A stretch of 64,000 nt of DNA from Pseudomonas karstica (GTDB taxonomy: Bacteria; Pseudomonadota; Gammaproteobacteria; Pseudomonadales; Pseudomonadaceae): assembly GCF_009707515.1 (NCBI RefSeq), contig NZ_WLYI01000003.1, positions 62,001-126,000 of the forward strand, read 5' to 3'. Of the stretch, positions 18,256 through 28,277 are shown piece by piece. The notes under the pieces were generated by a model. The model made no database searches. It saw only the letters and a program-made list of their open reading frames with translations, and was not told where the DNA came from. A program made the translations under genes and the position numbers. Numbering within the stretch: position 1 is the first letter of the stretch; each line of letters opens with the position of its first letter.

Positions 18256-19638
18256 ATGTCCGATCCAAAACCTCTGTTGTTTGCGTTATATGAGCAAGCG
18301 AGTGTGGGCTGTGGCGGCGCGCCAAGTCTCTGGACGCACCCGGCTGACGAGCGACTAAAAGTCAACTCTCTGGGCTACTGGTCGAACCTGGCGCGTATTG
18401 CAGACCAGGCTCATCTCGATATGTTGTTTTTTGGTGATGTGCTGGGTTTCTACGATGTGTTTGGCGCAAATGCCGATGCGGCCATGAAGTGGGCGGTGGA
18501 AGCACCGGCCAACGATCCGTTGATGATCATCCCGGCATTGGCCGCGGTGACGGAAAACCTGGCCTTTGGCGTCACTGTCACCACCAGTTACGAACATCCC
18601 TTCACCCATGCCCGGCGCTTCAGCACGCTGGATCACCTGACCAATGGCCGGGTCGGGTGGAACATCGTCACTTCCTACTTGAGCAGCGCCGCTCGTAATT
18701 TCGGCCTCAGGCAGATGATCAAGCACGATGATCGTTATGAACGCGCCGAAGAGTTTCTCGATGTGGTCTACAAGCTCTGGGAAGGCAGTTGGGCCGACGA
18801 CGCCGTGGTTGCGGACAAGGGACGCCAACTCTATGCCATGGGTAACCGTATCCGTCCCATCAACCACGAGGGTGAACATTACCGGGTGGCCGGGCCGCAC
18901 TTGACTTCGCCATCGCCCCAGCGCACACCTTTGCTGATCCAGGCCGGTTGGTCGGGCCGTGGTCGTGAGTTTGCGGCCAAACACGCCGAACTGATTTTCA
19001 TAGCCAAGTCCAATCCGCTGGAGATTCGCCAAGGTTTGGAAGATATATGGACGCAGGCCAGGGCAAGGGGGCGTCACGCCGAGGATGTTAAATCACTGAC
19101 GGTACTTCGAATCGTCACGGCCAAGACCGAGATCGAAGCCCAACGCAAATATGACGAACTGCAAAGCAACTATCACTTGCAGGCGCAACTGGTGAGTTAT
19201 GCCGGCGATACCGGTATCGACATCAGCCGCTACGCGGACAGCGACGCGTTGTCCACTCACACCGAGGGCATGACCTCCTACGTGATGCGTACCGATGGCA
19301 GTGGCAAGCCCTTGACCGCCGGCGATGTCAAACAGCGCTTTGCCAACGTCACCCGGGGCAGCGATCTGATTCTGGTGGGAACGCCGCAGCAGGTGGCCGA
19401 GCGCATCGAAGAGCATGCACGGATCTCCGGTACCAGCGGCTACATGCTCAATCCGCTGGTTAGCCCAGGTAGCCTTGAGGACTTCGTTGAGTTTGTCATT
19501 CCTGAGCTGCAAAAGCGCGGTTTGTACCGTACCCAACCACAGAGCGGGACTTTCCGTTCGCGGTTACGGGCTGATGGCGGTAACCATTTGCCGGATTCTG
19601 CTTATGGTTCCTCGTTTCGTTTTGATAAAAGTTTGTAG
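18256..19638 (+). CDS. LLM-class flavin-dependent monooxygenase (NtaA/SnaA/DszA family)
   Basis: This 460-residue monooxygenase of the bacterial luciferase-like superfamily uses FMNH2 from a separate reductase. The family start (LLFALYEQ), the conserved NGRVGWNIVTS core, LLIQAGWSGRGREFAAKHAE and VGTPQQVAERIEEH are recognisable. Relatives oxidise nitrilotriacetate, dibenzothiophene sulfone or alkanesulfonates, and SnaA acts on a pristinamycin IIA precursor. No flavin reductase gene is adjacent. It lies 380 bp upstream of the NRPS on the same strand and could be a tailoring enzyme, but the gap and a lack of other biosynthetic genes leave that unproven. Confidence 0.85.
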   Translation: MSDPKPLLFALYEQASVGCGGAPSLWTHPADERLKVNSLGYWSNLARIADQAHLDMLFFGDVLGFYDVFGANADAAMKWAVEAPANDPLMIIPALAAVTENLAFGVTVTTSYEHPFTHARRFSTLDHLTNGRVGWNIVTSYLSSAARNFGLRQMIKHDDRYERAEEFLDVVYKLWEGSWADDAVVADKGRQLYAMGNRIRPINHEGEHYRVAGPHLTSPSPQRTPLLIQAGWSGRGREFAAKHAELIFIAKSNPLEIRQGLEDIWTQARARGRHAEDVKSLTVLRIVTAKTEIEAQRKYDELQSNYHLQAQLVSYAGDTGIDISRYADSDALSTHTEGMTSYVMRTDGSGKPLTAGDVKQRFANVTRGSDLILVGTPQQVAERIEEHARISGTSGYMLNPLVSPGSLEDFVEFVIPELQKRGLYRTQPQSGTFRSRLRADGGNHLPDSAYGSSFRFDKSL

Positions 19639-19930
19639 GACAGAGCATGTCTGTGGGGAAGGGCAGATACCAGGGAGATACAGGCGAACACGTTCTTTTT
19701 ATGCTGACCGCCACCCGCGTCTGATTGCCATCATCCTGGACTTTGTACCGGTAATGAGGGACAGCCACTGCGCTCACGCTCCGTATACTTGACGCCCTGC
19801 GGTGAGCCCATTTACTGATGGGCCCAGAACTTGTCCAGGGGGTTGGGCGGTGCCTGAATGGCGTACCCGCCTCCAAGCGTGCCCATGCTTGTGTTCCGGG
19901 CGGCACCGACAAATCTTCAAGAAGGAGCTT
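19639..19930. other. Region upstream of the NRPS, 292 bp
   Basis: This stretch should contain the NRPS promoter, but I cannot fix one. On the minus strand a short protein-like frame of 34 codons ends at 19812 (it contains GTLGGGYAIQAPPNPLDKFW) and begins just after a stop near 19920. It may be the tail of a lost gene. Direct evidence beyond its protein-like composition is lacking. Confidence 0.35.
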
Positions 19931-20023
19931 ATGAAGTTTATCGCTGCTTGTGCGTTGGGCGACATTGTCGCGACAGGTTTTTCCTTGGCCGAGGCCGTTC
20001 GCACAGTGGAGTACGGAGCATGA
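19931..20023 (+). CDS. 30-residue ORF coupled to the NRPS start
   Basis: ATG 19931 is preceded by AAGGAG at 19922-19927, the strongest ribosome site in the neighbourhood. It encodes MKFIAACALGDIVATG followed by a charged tail ending VEYGA. The stop TGA overlaps the NRPS ATG as ATGA (20020-20023). The peptide has a weakly hydrophobic N-terminus but no clear signal or family. It could be a real small protein or a translational leader that delivers ribosomes to the NRPS start, which has only a moderate GGAG of its own. No function is claimed. Confidence 0.5.
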   Translation: MKFIAACALGDIVATGFSLAEAVRTVEYGA

Positions 20024-23000
20024 ACCAGCCTCTGGATTTGTCGCCAACCTACCCATTGACCGCCGCACAGCACGATATCTGGCTGGACCAGATGACCCAG
20101 GGTGATTCGCCCCTGTACACCATCGGTGGCTACATCCAGATCAAGGGCCGCATCGATCCTGAGCGTTTCCAGCAGGCGATCGGGTTGCTGATTGAAAAGC
20201 ACGACGCCCTGCGCACGGTATTACTGCCAAATGTAGGTGAAGAGGGCGCGCCGATGCAGGCGCTGGCCTGCGCCTTGGTTGCGCAAGTGCCACTGCAAGA
20301 CTTCTCTGATTGCGTCGATCCAGAGGCGGCGGTGCAAGTCTGGATGCAGCAACAGATCGAGATCGCGTTTCCATTGGATGGCCGTCGGCTGTTCCGGTTT
20401 CACCTGGCCAAGCTCGGTGACACGTCGTTCTACTTTGTTGCCCACGTTCACCACCTGATTCTGGATGGCTGGGGCATCAGCCTGATGTTCGGTTCGGTGG
20501 GTGAGCTCTACAGTGCCCTGGAAAATAACCAGCAGCCGGATCTGGCGGCACCTTCATACGTGGAATTCATCCACGACGATGCGCGCTATCGAGACTCCCT
20601 GCGCTTCGCCCGCGACCAGGCGTATTGGCTGAAAAAATACCGAGTTGTTCCAGAACCGTTGTTCGTTGCGCGTTACCGCGACCAGCACTTGGATCGCTGG
20701 GCGCCGAGCCGCCTGCTGGCCCAGCGTTATCCGCACCCGTTGAACGAGCGTATCGACGCACTGGCGAAGGTGCATCAGGTCTCGCGCTTTCACGTGCTGC
20801 TCGCTGCGCTGTATGTCTATTTTGTCCGCACGCCCCAACGCGACGAACTGGTAATCGGCCTGCCGATCCATAACCGCTCCAACGCCAAGTTCCGCAATAC
20901 CCTGGGGTTGTTCACCCAGGTCAGTGCCGTGCGGTTGCAGTTCAGCGATGAATTGTCGTTCGGTGAACTGGCGCGGGAGATCGCGCGCACGCTCAAGCAG
21001 GATTATCGTCATCAGCGTTTTCCGCTCAGCGATATGAACCGTTCGTTGGGGCTGCGCCGCGATGACCGCGCGCAACTGTTCGATCTGTCGTTTTCCTATG
21101 AGCAGGTCGATCATCCGTTCATGTACGGACAGTCCCCGGCCAGCGGGGTGAGGAGTTCGAGCAATCATGAACAGACGCCACTGACCATTCATATCCGCAC
21201 CAGCCCGCACGAGGAAACGGGGTGGATACACTTCACCTACAACGAAGCGTATTTCCAGCAAGCCGATATCGAGGCTCTGGTCGAGCGCTTCATGCATGTG
21301 CTGGAGCAGGGGTTGGCGGATGACAGTTTGCCCGTTCGCGGTTTCATTCTGCCGACACCGGCCGAAGCCCTGATGCTGCAAACATGGAATGCGACGACCC
21401 GCAGCTATCCGCAGGACAAAACCGTTCACGCGTTGTTCGAAGCGCAGGTCCTGGCCCATCCGCAAGCAACCGCCGCGGTCCATGACGGGCAAAGCCTGAC
21501 TTACAACCAACTCAACATCAGGGCCAATCGCCTGGCCCAGCACTTGGTCAGCCTCGGCGTACACCCCGGTGAATCCGTGGCGACTCTGCTGGAGCGCTCG
21601 CTTGAGCTGTTGGTCAGCCAATTGGCGATCATCAAAAGTGCCGCTGTCTATGTGCCTCTGGACATCAGTGCGCCCATTGATCGCAAGGGTTTTATGGTGC
21701 AGGACAGCGGGGCGCGGATTGTGCTGACGCTGAGCGCGACGACGGTGCCCGACGGCGTCCGGCGCGTAGATATGGACACCGTGGCGCTTGATAGCCTGGC
21801 CTGTGACCCACAGCAGCCACAGTCCAGCGAATCGCCGGCCTGCATCATGTACACCTCGGGCTCAACCGGCACACCGAAAGGCGTTTTGGTTCCACATCGG
21901 GCGATCAGTCGCCTGGTCATCAACAACGGCTACGCCGCATTCAACGCCCGGGACCGAGTGGCTTTTGCCTCCAACCCGGCCTTCGATGCCAGCACCCTCG
22001 ACGTCTGGGCACCCTTGCTCAATGGCGGTTGCGTGGTGATTGTTGAGCAAGACGTACTGCTCTCGCAGGAGCGTTTCAGCGCGCTGCTGCGAGAGCAAAA
22101 GATCAGCGTGTTGTGGATGACGGCGGGGCTGTTCCATCAATACGCCGCCGGCTTGATGTCGGTATTCAGTAAGTTGCGCTACCTGATCGTTGGCGGCGAC
22201 GTGCTTGATCCGGCCGTGATTGGTCGGGTGCTGAAAGAAGGCGCGCCGCAGCACCTGCTCAACGGCTATGGCCCGACTGAGGCGACCACGTTCACCACCA
22301 CGTTTGAGATCAAGTCAGTCGGTGAGGGCAGCATTCCAATCGGTCACCCCGTCGGCAACACCCAAGTCTATGTGTTGGACGCACACCAACAGCCAGTACC
22401 GATTGGTGTAGCCGGCGAGTTATACATCGGTGGCGACGGCGTGGCCAAAGGGTATTTGAACCGCCCCGAACTGACCGCCGAGAAGTTTGTGACTGACCCG
22501 TTCAGCGTTGAGCCGAACGCGTTGCTGTACCGCACGGGCGACCTCGGTCGCTGGCTGCCCGACGGTAATGTGGAATACCTGGGCCGCAACGACGACCAGG
22601 TGAAGATCCGTGGTTTCCGTATCGAACTGGGCGAGATCGAGGCCCGACTGGGCGAGTGCGCGGGTGTGAAAAATGCCGTGGTGTTGGCGCGCCAGGACGA
22701 ATCAGGACCAAAACGCCTCGTGGGTTACGTGATTGCTCAGCCAGAGGTGAGTCTTTCAGTGCAGGAGTTACGCGCTGAACTGGCCGCCTCGCTGGCCGAG
22801 TACATGATGCCCAGCGCCTTGGTGGTGCTGGAAGTATTCCCGCTGACCGCCAATGGCAAGCTCGATCGTCGCGCCTTGCCGGCCCCGGGCGCAGACGCCT
22901 ACGCCAGCCGCGAGTACGAAGCGCCGCAGGGCGAGGTCGAGCAAACCCTGGCGCGTCTGTGGGCCGACCTGCTCAAAGTTGAACAGGTCGGCCGTTACGA

Positions 23001-26000
23001 CCACTTCTTTGAACTCGGCGGCCACTCCCTGCTTGCCGTCAGCCTGATCGAACGCATGCGCCAGGCTGATTTGAGCGCCGATGTGCGCGTACTGTTCAAC
23101 CAGCCGACGCTGGCGGCACTGGCCGCAGCCGTCGGGAGCGGTAAGGAGATCTATGTCCCGGACAACCTGATTCCTTTGAACTGCGAACATATCACCCCGG
23201 ACCTGCTGCCGCTCGCCACTCTGAGCCAGGAAACCATCGACCGCATTGTGGCGACGGTCTCGGGCGGTGCGCGCAACGTACAGGACATCTATCCGTTGGC
23301 GCCGTTGCAGGAAGGCATTCTTTATCACCACTTGGCGGCGGAGCAGGGTGACCCTTACGTGCTGCAAGCCCAGTATGCCTTCGACAACCGCGAGCGCCTC
23401 GACGCCTTCGTCCAGGCTTTGCAGGGGGTGATCGGTCGGCATGACATTCTTCGCACTGGTGTGGTGTGGAATGGCCTGGAATCACCGGCCCAAGTGGTCT
23501 GGCGCAAAGCGAAACTTCATCTGGAACAGGTCGAACTCGACCCAGCCGCTGGCGACGTCGTCGTGCAACTGAGCCAGCGTTTCGACCCTCGCCATCACCG
23601 ACTCGACATCAGCCAGGCCCCAATGATGCGTCTGGCTTACGCGCAGGATGAGGCCAACCAGCGCCTGGTCGCGACACTGCTGTTCCACCATATTGCGCTG
23701 GACCACACGGCGCTGGCCGTGATGCAACACGAAATGCAACTGCACCTGCTGGGCCAGACCGAGCAGTTGGGTGAAGCGATGCCGTACCGCAATTATGTGG
23801 CGCAGGCTCGCTTCGGCTCGAATGCCGACGAGCACGAAGCGTTCTTCCGCGAGATGCTCGGAGAAGTCGATGAGCCGACATTGCCGTTCGGCCTGCAAGA
23901 TGTGCAGGGTGACGGTCATGGCATCGACGTGGCCCGCCAACCTGTCGACCTGACGCTGTCCAAACGGCTGCGGGCTCAGGCGCGTCAGCTTGGCGTCAGC
24001 GCCGCATGCCTGGTGCACCTGGCTTTTGCACTGGTGCTGGGCAAAGTGGCCGGCAAGCAGGACGTAGTCTTCGGCACCGTACTGCTGGGCCGCCTGCAAG
24101 CTGGCGATGGCGCCGATCGCGCACTGGGGATGTTCATCAACACCTTGCCGTTGCGCGTGGATGTTGGCGCACAAGGTGTGCGCGCCGGGGTCAAGGCGAC
24201 TCATGCGCGGCTGACCGCGTTACTCGGTCACGAACACGCATCCTTGGCCTTGGCTCAACGTTGCAGCAGCGTGAGCGCTCCGACGCCGCTGTTCAGTGCG
24301 TTGCTCAACTATCGGCACAGTGCCGGCGAAGTCATCGCTGGAGCCTTGTCTGCGTGGCAAGGCATTACCGCCTTGTGGGGTGACGAGCGCAGCAATTACC
24401 CGTTGACCTTGAATGTCGACGACTCGGGTGAAGCCTTTTATCTCACTGCACTGGTTGCCAAACCCATCGGCGCCGAGCGTATTTGCGGCTATATGCAAGT
24501 GGCGCTGGACAACCTGGTGCAAGCCCTGGAAACCGCGCCGCGCACCGCGCTGCAGGATTTGACCGTGCTGCCAGTAGCCGAGCGTCAACAATTGCTGGAA
24601 ACCTGGAACACCACGGATACTTTCTATCCCCATGACGAGTTGATCCACCGCCTATTCGAAGCCCGGGCAGCGGCGCAGCCTGACGCGGTGGCGGTGGTGT
24701 TCGAAGGCCAGGCACTGACTTACGCCGAACTCAACACACGGGCAAATCAGCTCGCCCATCACCTGATCGAGTTGGGCATTCGCCCGGATGATCGGGTGGC
24801 GATTTGCGTTGAACGTAGCCTGGAAATGATCGTCGGCCTGCTGGGGATCCTGAAGTCCGGCGCTGGTTATGTACCGTTGGACCCGGCATATCCGCCGGAC
24901 CGGATCACCTACCTGCTGAAGGACAGCACACCGGTTGCATTGTTGGCGCAAGCCGCGACGCATCATTTGCTGGATGCGGTGTCCGTGCCGGTCATTGATC
25001 TTGATGGCGGCAATTGGCAGGTCAAGTCCGTCGCCAATCCATGGGTGACAGGCCTGACTTCATCGCACCTGGCCTACGTGATCTACACCTCCGGCTCGAC
25101 CGGGCTGCCCAAAGGCGTGATGGTTGAACACCGCAATGTCGCGCGGCTGTTTTCGGCGACGCAGCCCTGGTTCGATTTCGGTCCGCAAGATATCTGGGCC
25201 TTGTTCCACTCTTTCGCTTTCGACTTCTCCGTTTGGGAAATCTGGGGTGCGTTGACCCATGGCGGCCGTTTGTTGGTGGTGCCACAACTGATCAGCCGTT
25301 CACCAGCCGATTGCTACGCGCTGCTGTGCGAGGCCGGTGTCACGGTGCTGAACCAGACGCCGAGCGCCTTCCGCCAGTTGATCGCGGCCCAGGGCGACAG
25401 CGGCCTGAGCCACAACGTGCGGCAGGTGATTTTCGGCGGCGAAGCGTTGGATACCGGCATGCTTAAGCCTTGGTATACCCGCGAGGCCAATGCACACACG
25501 CAACTGGTCAACATGTACGGCATCACCGAAACCACGGTACACGTGACTTATCGTGCACTGAGCGCAGCCGACGCGCAATTGATCGGCGTCAGCCCCATCG
25601 GTGGGCGCATACCCGATTTGCAACTGTACGTGCTGGATGCCCTGCGCGAACCGGTGCCAGTGGGTGTGGTCGGTGAAATGTACGTAGGCGGAGGAGGGGT
25701 TGCGCGGGGTTACTTGAACCGCGCCGAACTGACCGCCGAACGCTTCCTGAGCAATCCATTCAGCAGCGCCCCGAGTGCCCGTATGTACCGCACCGGCGAC
25801 CTCGGTCGTTGGCTGGCGGACGGCAGCGTCGAATACCTGGGCCGCAATGACGACCAGGTGAAGGTCCGTGGTTTTCGTATCGAGTTAGGCGAGATCGAAG
25901 CCCGTTTGGCCGACTGCGAGAGCGTGCGCGAAGCGGTGGTGATCGTTCGTGAGGACGAACTGGGCGACAAGCGCCTGGTGGCTTATGTCATCGCTCAGGA

Positions 26001-27210
26001 AAACATCGAGCTGGTCGTGGCCGAACTGCGCAGCCAACTGTTGCTGACCCTGGCCGATTACATGGTGCCGAGCGCGTTTGTGGTCCTTGACGCCTTGCCG
26101 CTGACCACTAACGGCAAGCTTGATCGCCAGGCGCTGCCGGTGCCCGACCAATCCTCGGTAATCACAAGGAAATACGTAGCGCCGCAGACGGAAGACGAAC
26201 AATCGATCGCGGCTATCTGGCAAGACGTCCTGAGCTTGCCGCAAGTGGGGTTGCATGATGATTTCTTTGAGTCGGGCGGCGACTCCATTCGCGTCATCAA
26301 CCTGATTTCGCGCGTCCAGAAGGCGTTCCCCGCCAATCGGGTGTCGATCATGGCGTTTTACCAGGCGCCGACCGTGCTTGGCCTAGTGGCGTTGTTGACG
26401 ACACCGGCCAATCAGGCCCACGAGTGGTTGCCGGAGCTGACCCGAGGTACGCTAAACAGCACGTTGACCTTAGTCTGCGTGCCTTACGCCGGGGCCTCGG
26501 CCATGGTCTACCAGCCGCTGGCCGATCAGTTGTGCCAGCGCCTGCCATCCGCCCGGGTATATGCCGTGGCGTTGCCGGGCAACCAGATGGAAGCCAGCTT
26601 CGATGACAGCCTCAGCCTGATGGACATGGCCCGCGCGTGTGCCGAGCGTATTCGCCAGCGCATTCCAGGGCCGGTCAGCGTCTACGGTCATTGTGCGGGT
26701 TGCATATTGGCGATGGAGATCACCCGCCAGCTTGAGTTGCAAGGGCATGCGGTCCGTTTTGTCATGCTCGGCGGGGCGCTTGCGCCGCCTATCTGGGTGA
26801 AGTACATCCCGTGGAACAATCCATGGTGCTGGCACAGCGACGTGTCGTTGAATCGCCTGATCAAGTCCTGGGGCGGCGCCTCGGCGTTGAACGAGGTGGC
26901 GATGGCCGGTTTATTACGCGGTTTTCGGCGTGATGCAGGCTTGGCGATGCAGCACATCAAACAGCACGGATGCATGAAGATCGGTGCACCAATTATCAAC
27001 GTGTTGAGCCAGGATGATCCGCTGACCCGGGGCAAGGAAGCGCGCTATCGATTCTGGGGGCGTTTCTCCAGGGTGGTGCACGGCGTTCTGCTGGCCGATG
27101 GCGGGCATTATTTTGTCAGTAGCCGGGCTGCCGAAGTGGCCGGGGTGATCCTGCAGGCTAACCAGGACCGTGACAGCCTGATCGAGATACCCGGGATCAT
27201 TCAGCCTTGA
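20020..27210 (+). CDS. Two-module NRPS, C-A-T-(dual E/C)-A-T-TE, predicted Val-Thr
   Basis: This 2396-residue enzyme has these domains. C1, ~8-440, HHLILDG near 144. A1, ~465-970. T1, FELGGHSLL near 995. Second condensation domain, ~1085-1520, with HHLAAEQGD near 1102, the HHxxxxxGD mark of dual epimerisation/condensation domains, and core HHIALDH. A2, ~1540-2030. T2, FFESGGDSI near 2082. TE, ~2140-2390. Specificity residues read against GrsA give DALWIGGTFK for A1 (valine, from memory) and DFWNIGMVHK for A2 (threonine). A first-position C domain suggests an acyl or upstream starter unit. The TE elbow is GHCAGC (Cys 2225), not GxSxG, with later Asp (SQDDPL) and His (GGHYFV). Start: ATG 20020 with GGAG at 20008; the frame opens further upstream, but without support. 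The 3' end overlaps the LysR gene by 14 bp. Confidence 0.92.
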   Translation: MNQPLDLSPTYPLTAAQHDIWLDQMTQGDSPLYTIGGYIQIKGRIDPERFQQAIGLLIEKHDALRTVLLPNVGEEGAPMQALACALVAQVPLQDFSDCVDPEAAVQVWMQQQIEIAFPLDGRRLFRFHLAKLGDTSFYFVAHVHHLILDGWGISLMFGSVGELYSALENNQQPDLAAPSYVEFIHDDARYRDSLRFARDQAYWLKKYRVVPEPLFVARYRDQHLDRWAPSRLLAQRYPHPLNERIDALAKVHQVSRFHVLLAALYVYFVRTPQRDELVIGLPIHNRSNAKFRNTLGLFTQVSAVRLQFSDELSFGELAREIARTLKQDYRHQRFPLSDMNRSLGLRRDDRAQLFDLSFSYEQVDHPFMYGQSPASGVRSSSNHEQTPLTIHIRTSPHEETGWIHFTYNEAYFQQADIEALVERFMHVLEQGLADDSLPVRGFILPTPAEALMLQTWNATTRSYPQDKTVHALFEAQVLAHPQATAAVHDGQSLTYNQLNIRANRLAQHLVSLGVHPGESVATLLERSLELLVSQLAIIKSAAVYVPLDISAPIDRKGFMVQDSGARIVLTLSATTVPDGVRRVDMDTVALDSLACDPQQPQSSESPACIMYTSGSTGTPKGVLVPHRAISRLVINNGYAAFNARDRVAFASNPAFDASTLDVWAPLLNGGCVVIVEQDVLLSQERFSALLREQKISVLWMTAGLFHQYAAGLMSVFSKLRYLIVGGDVLDPAVIGRVLKEGAPQHLLNGYGPTEATTFTTTFEIKSVGEGSIPIGHPVGNTQVYVLDAHQQPVPIGVAGELYIGGDGVAKGYLNRPELTAEKFVTDPFSVEPNALLYRTGDLGRWLPDGNVEYLGRNDDQVKIRGFRIELGEIEARLGECAGVKNAVVLARQDESGPKRLVGYVIAQPEVSLSVQELRAELAASLAEYMMPSALVVLEVFPLTANGKLDRRALPAPGADAYASREYEAPQGEVEQTLARLWADLLKVEQVGRYDHFFELGGHSLLAVSLIERMRQADLSADVRVLFNQPTLAALAAAVGSGKEIYVPDNLIPLNCEHITPDLLPLATLSQETIDRIVATVSGGARNVQDIYPLAPLQEGILYHHLAAEQGDPYVLQAQYAFDNRERLDAFVQALQGVIGRHDILRTGVVWNGLESPAQVVWRKAKLHLEQVELDPAAGDVVVQLSQRFDPRHHRLDISQAPMMRLAYAQDEANQRLVATLLFHHIALDHTALAVMQHEMQLHLLGQTEQLGEAMPYRNYVAQARFGSNADEHEAFFREMLGEVDEPTLPFGLQDVQGDGHGIDVARQPVDLTLSKRLRAQARQLGVSAACLVHLAFALVLGKVAGKQDVVFGTVLLGRLQAGDGADRALGMFINTLPLRVDVGAQGVRAGVKATHARLTALLGHEHASLALAQRCSSVSAPTPLFSALLNYRHSAGEVIAGALSAWQGITALWGDERSNYPLTLNVDDSGEAFYLTALVAKPIGAERICGYMQVALDNLVQALETAPRTALQDLTVLPVAERQQLLETWNTTDTFYPHDELIHRLFEARAAAQPDAVAVVFEGQALTYAELNTRANQLAHHLIELGIRPDDRVAICVERSLEMIVGLLGILKSGAGYVPLDPAYPPDRITYLLKDSTPVALLAQAATHHLLDAVSVPVIDLDGGNWQVKSVANPWVTGLTSSHLAYVIYTSGSTGLPKGVMVEHRNVARLFSATQPWFDFGPQDIWALFHSFAFDFSVWEIWGALTHGGRLLVVPQLISRSPADCYALLCEAGVTVLNQTPSAFRQLIAAQGDSGLSHNVRQVIFGGEALDTGMLKPWYTREANAHTQLVNMYGITETTVHVTYRALSAADAQLIGVSPIGGRIPDLQLYVLDALREPVPVGVVGEMYVGGGGVARGYLNRAELTAERFLSNPFSSAPSARMYRTGDLGRWLADGSVEYLGRNDDQVKVRGFRIELGEIEARLADCESVREAVVIVREDELGDKRLVAYVIAQENIELVVAELRSQLLLTLADYMVPSAFVVLDALPLTTNGKLDRQALPVPDQSSVITRKYVAPQTEDEQSIAAIWQDVLSLPQVGLHDDFFESGGDSIRVINLISRVQKAFPANRVSIMAFYQAPTVLGLVALLTTPANQAHEWLPELTRGTLNSTLTLVCVPYAGASAMVYQPLADQLCQRLPSARVYAVALPGNQMEASFDDSLSLMDMARACAERIRQRIPGPVSVYGHCAGCILAMEITRQLELQGHAVRFVMLGGALAPPIWVKYIPWNNPWCWHSDVSLNRLIKSWGGASALNEVAMAGLLRGFRRDAGLAMQHIKQHGCMKIGAPIINVLSQDDPLTRGKEARYRFWGRFSRVVHGVLLADGGHYFVSSRAAEVAGVILQANQDRDSLIEIPGIIQP

Positions 27211-28114
27211 ACCACTTTGGGTGAAGTGCAGGGAAGTGTTCACGCAGCCAATCGGCAAATGCATGCACTTGTGGCGCTAAATGCGTCCGGCTCGGGTAGA
27301 GCACCGAGACTTTGCGTTGGGCAGGGCGGTAGGGTTGGAGCACCTCAATCAGTTCTCCGCTGGTGAGAAAGGCATCCACCGTAATTCCAGGCGCCTGGAT
27401 GATGCCGAAGCCCGCAAGCCCGCAGTGGACGTAAGCGTTGGACTCGTTGACCGCGATTGATCCACGGCTTGGATACGGCTGATCTTCTCCGCCATCTTGG
27501 AAGTACCAGGACAGAGGCCTGTTGTTTTGCCCCGAGAGAAAGTCGACACCGCGATGGTTTGCCAAGTCGCCTAAATTTTTAGGCTCACCCCAATCCTTGA
27601 GATATTGCGGTGCCGCACAGGTGACCATTTCTACCGTTCCGATCTGACGAGCAACCATGCTTGAGTCTCGCAACTCGCCAATTCGCAATACGCAGTCCAC
27701 ACCCTCTGCCACCAGATCGACCGTCCTGTCGGTGACGCCCACCACCAACTCGATATCGGGAAAAGCGCCGGTAAATGATTTCAGGCTTTCAATAAAACTG
27801 CGTTGCGAAAATGCCGTAGGAATATCCACCCGAAGCCGCCCCTGCAGGGTGATGCCACTGCGGTCAAACATGGACGTGGTGTCTGAAATGTCCGCCAGGA
27901 TGACTTTGACTCGTTCATAGAACTTTTCACCTTCGGCCGTCAGCTTGACCTTGCGGGTAGTGCGGTGGAACAGGCGCACGCCTATTGAAGCTTCCAGCGC
28001 CTGAATAGACCTGGTGATGTATGGACGGCCCATCTGGGTGGCCTCGGCCACCTTCGTGAAGCTCCCGAGTTCCGCTAGCCTTGCAAACACCTGCATTGAC
28101 TGCAACAGCTCCAT
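27197..28114 (-). CDS. LysR-family transcriptional regulator
   Basis: This 305-residue LysR protein has an N-terminal winged helix (QVFARLAELGSFTKVAEATQ, RSIQALEASIGVRLFHRTTRKVKLT) and a C-terminal periplasmic-binding-like effector domain. It belongs to the large CrgA/PtxR-like group. It is divergent from the MDR oxidoreductase at 28278, the most likely target. Its 3' end overlaps the NRPS end by 14 bp in a convergent arrangement. Effector unknown. Confidence 0.88.
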   Translation of the reverse strand: MELLQSMQVFARLAELGSFTKVAEATQMGRPYITRSIQALEASIGVRLFHRTTRKVKLTAEGEKFYERVKVILADISDTTSMFDRSGITLQGRLRVDIPTAFSQRSFIESLKSFTGAFPDIELVVGVTDRTVDLVAEGVDCVLRIGELRDSSMVARQIGTVEMVTCAAPQYLKDWGEPKNLGDLANHRGVDFLSGQNNRPLSWYFQDGGEDQPYPSRGSIAVNESNAYVHCGLAGFGIIQAPGITVDAFLTSGELIEVLQPYRPAQRKVSVLYPSRTHLAPQVHAFADWLREHFPALHPKWFKAE

Positions 28115-28277
28115 TGCCAGTTCTCCACATTATCCGAGGCGACTTTGTTGTCCTGCAGGATAACAATCCTGTGCATTCTTGGGCATTTATTCATCGAGGC
28201 AGACGCGAAACAATGGTCCTCAGCACACAGGCAGTCGAACCCGACCGCCTGGCGTCCACTTCGAATGGAGAAGAAAA

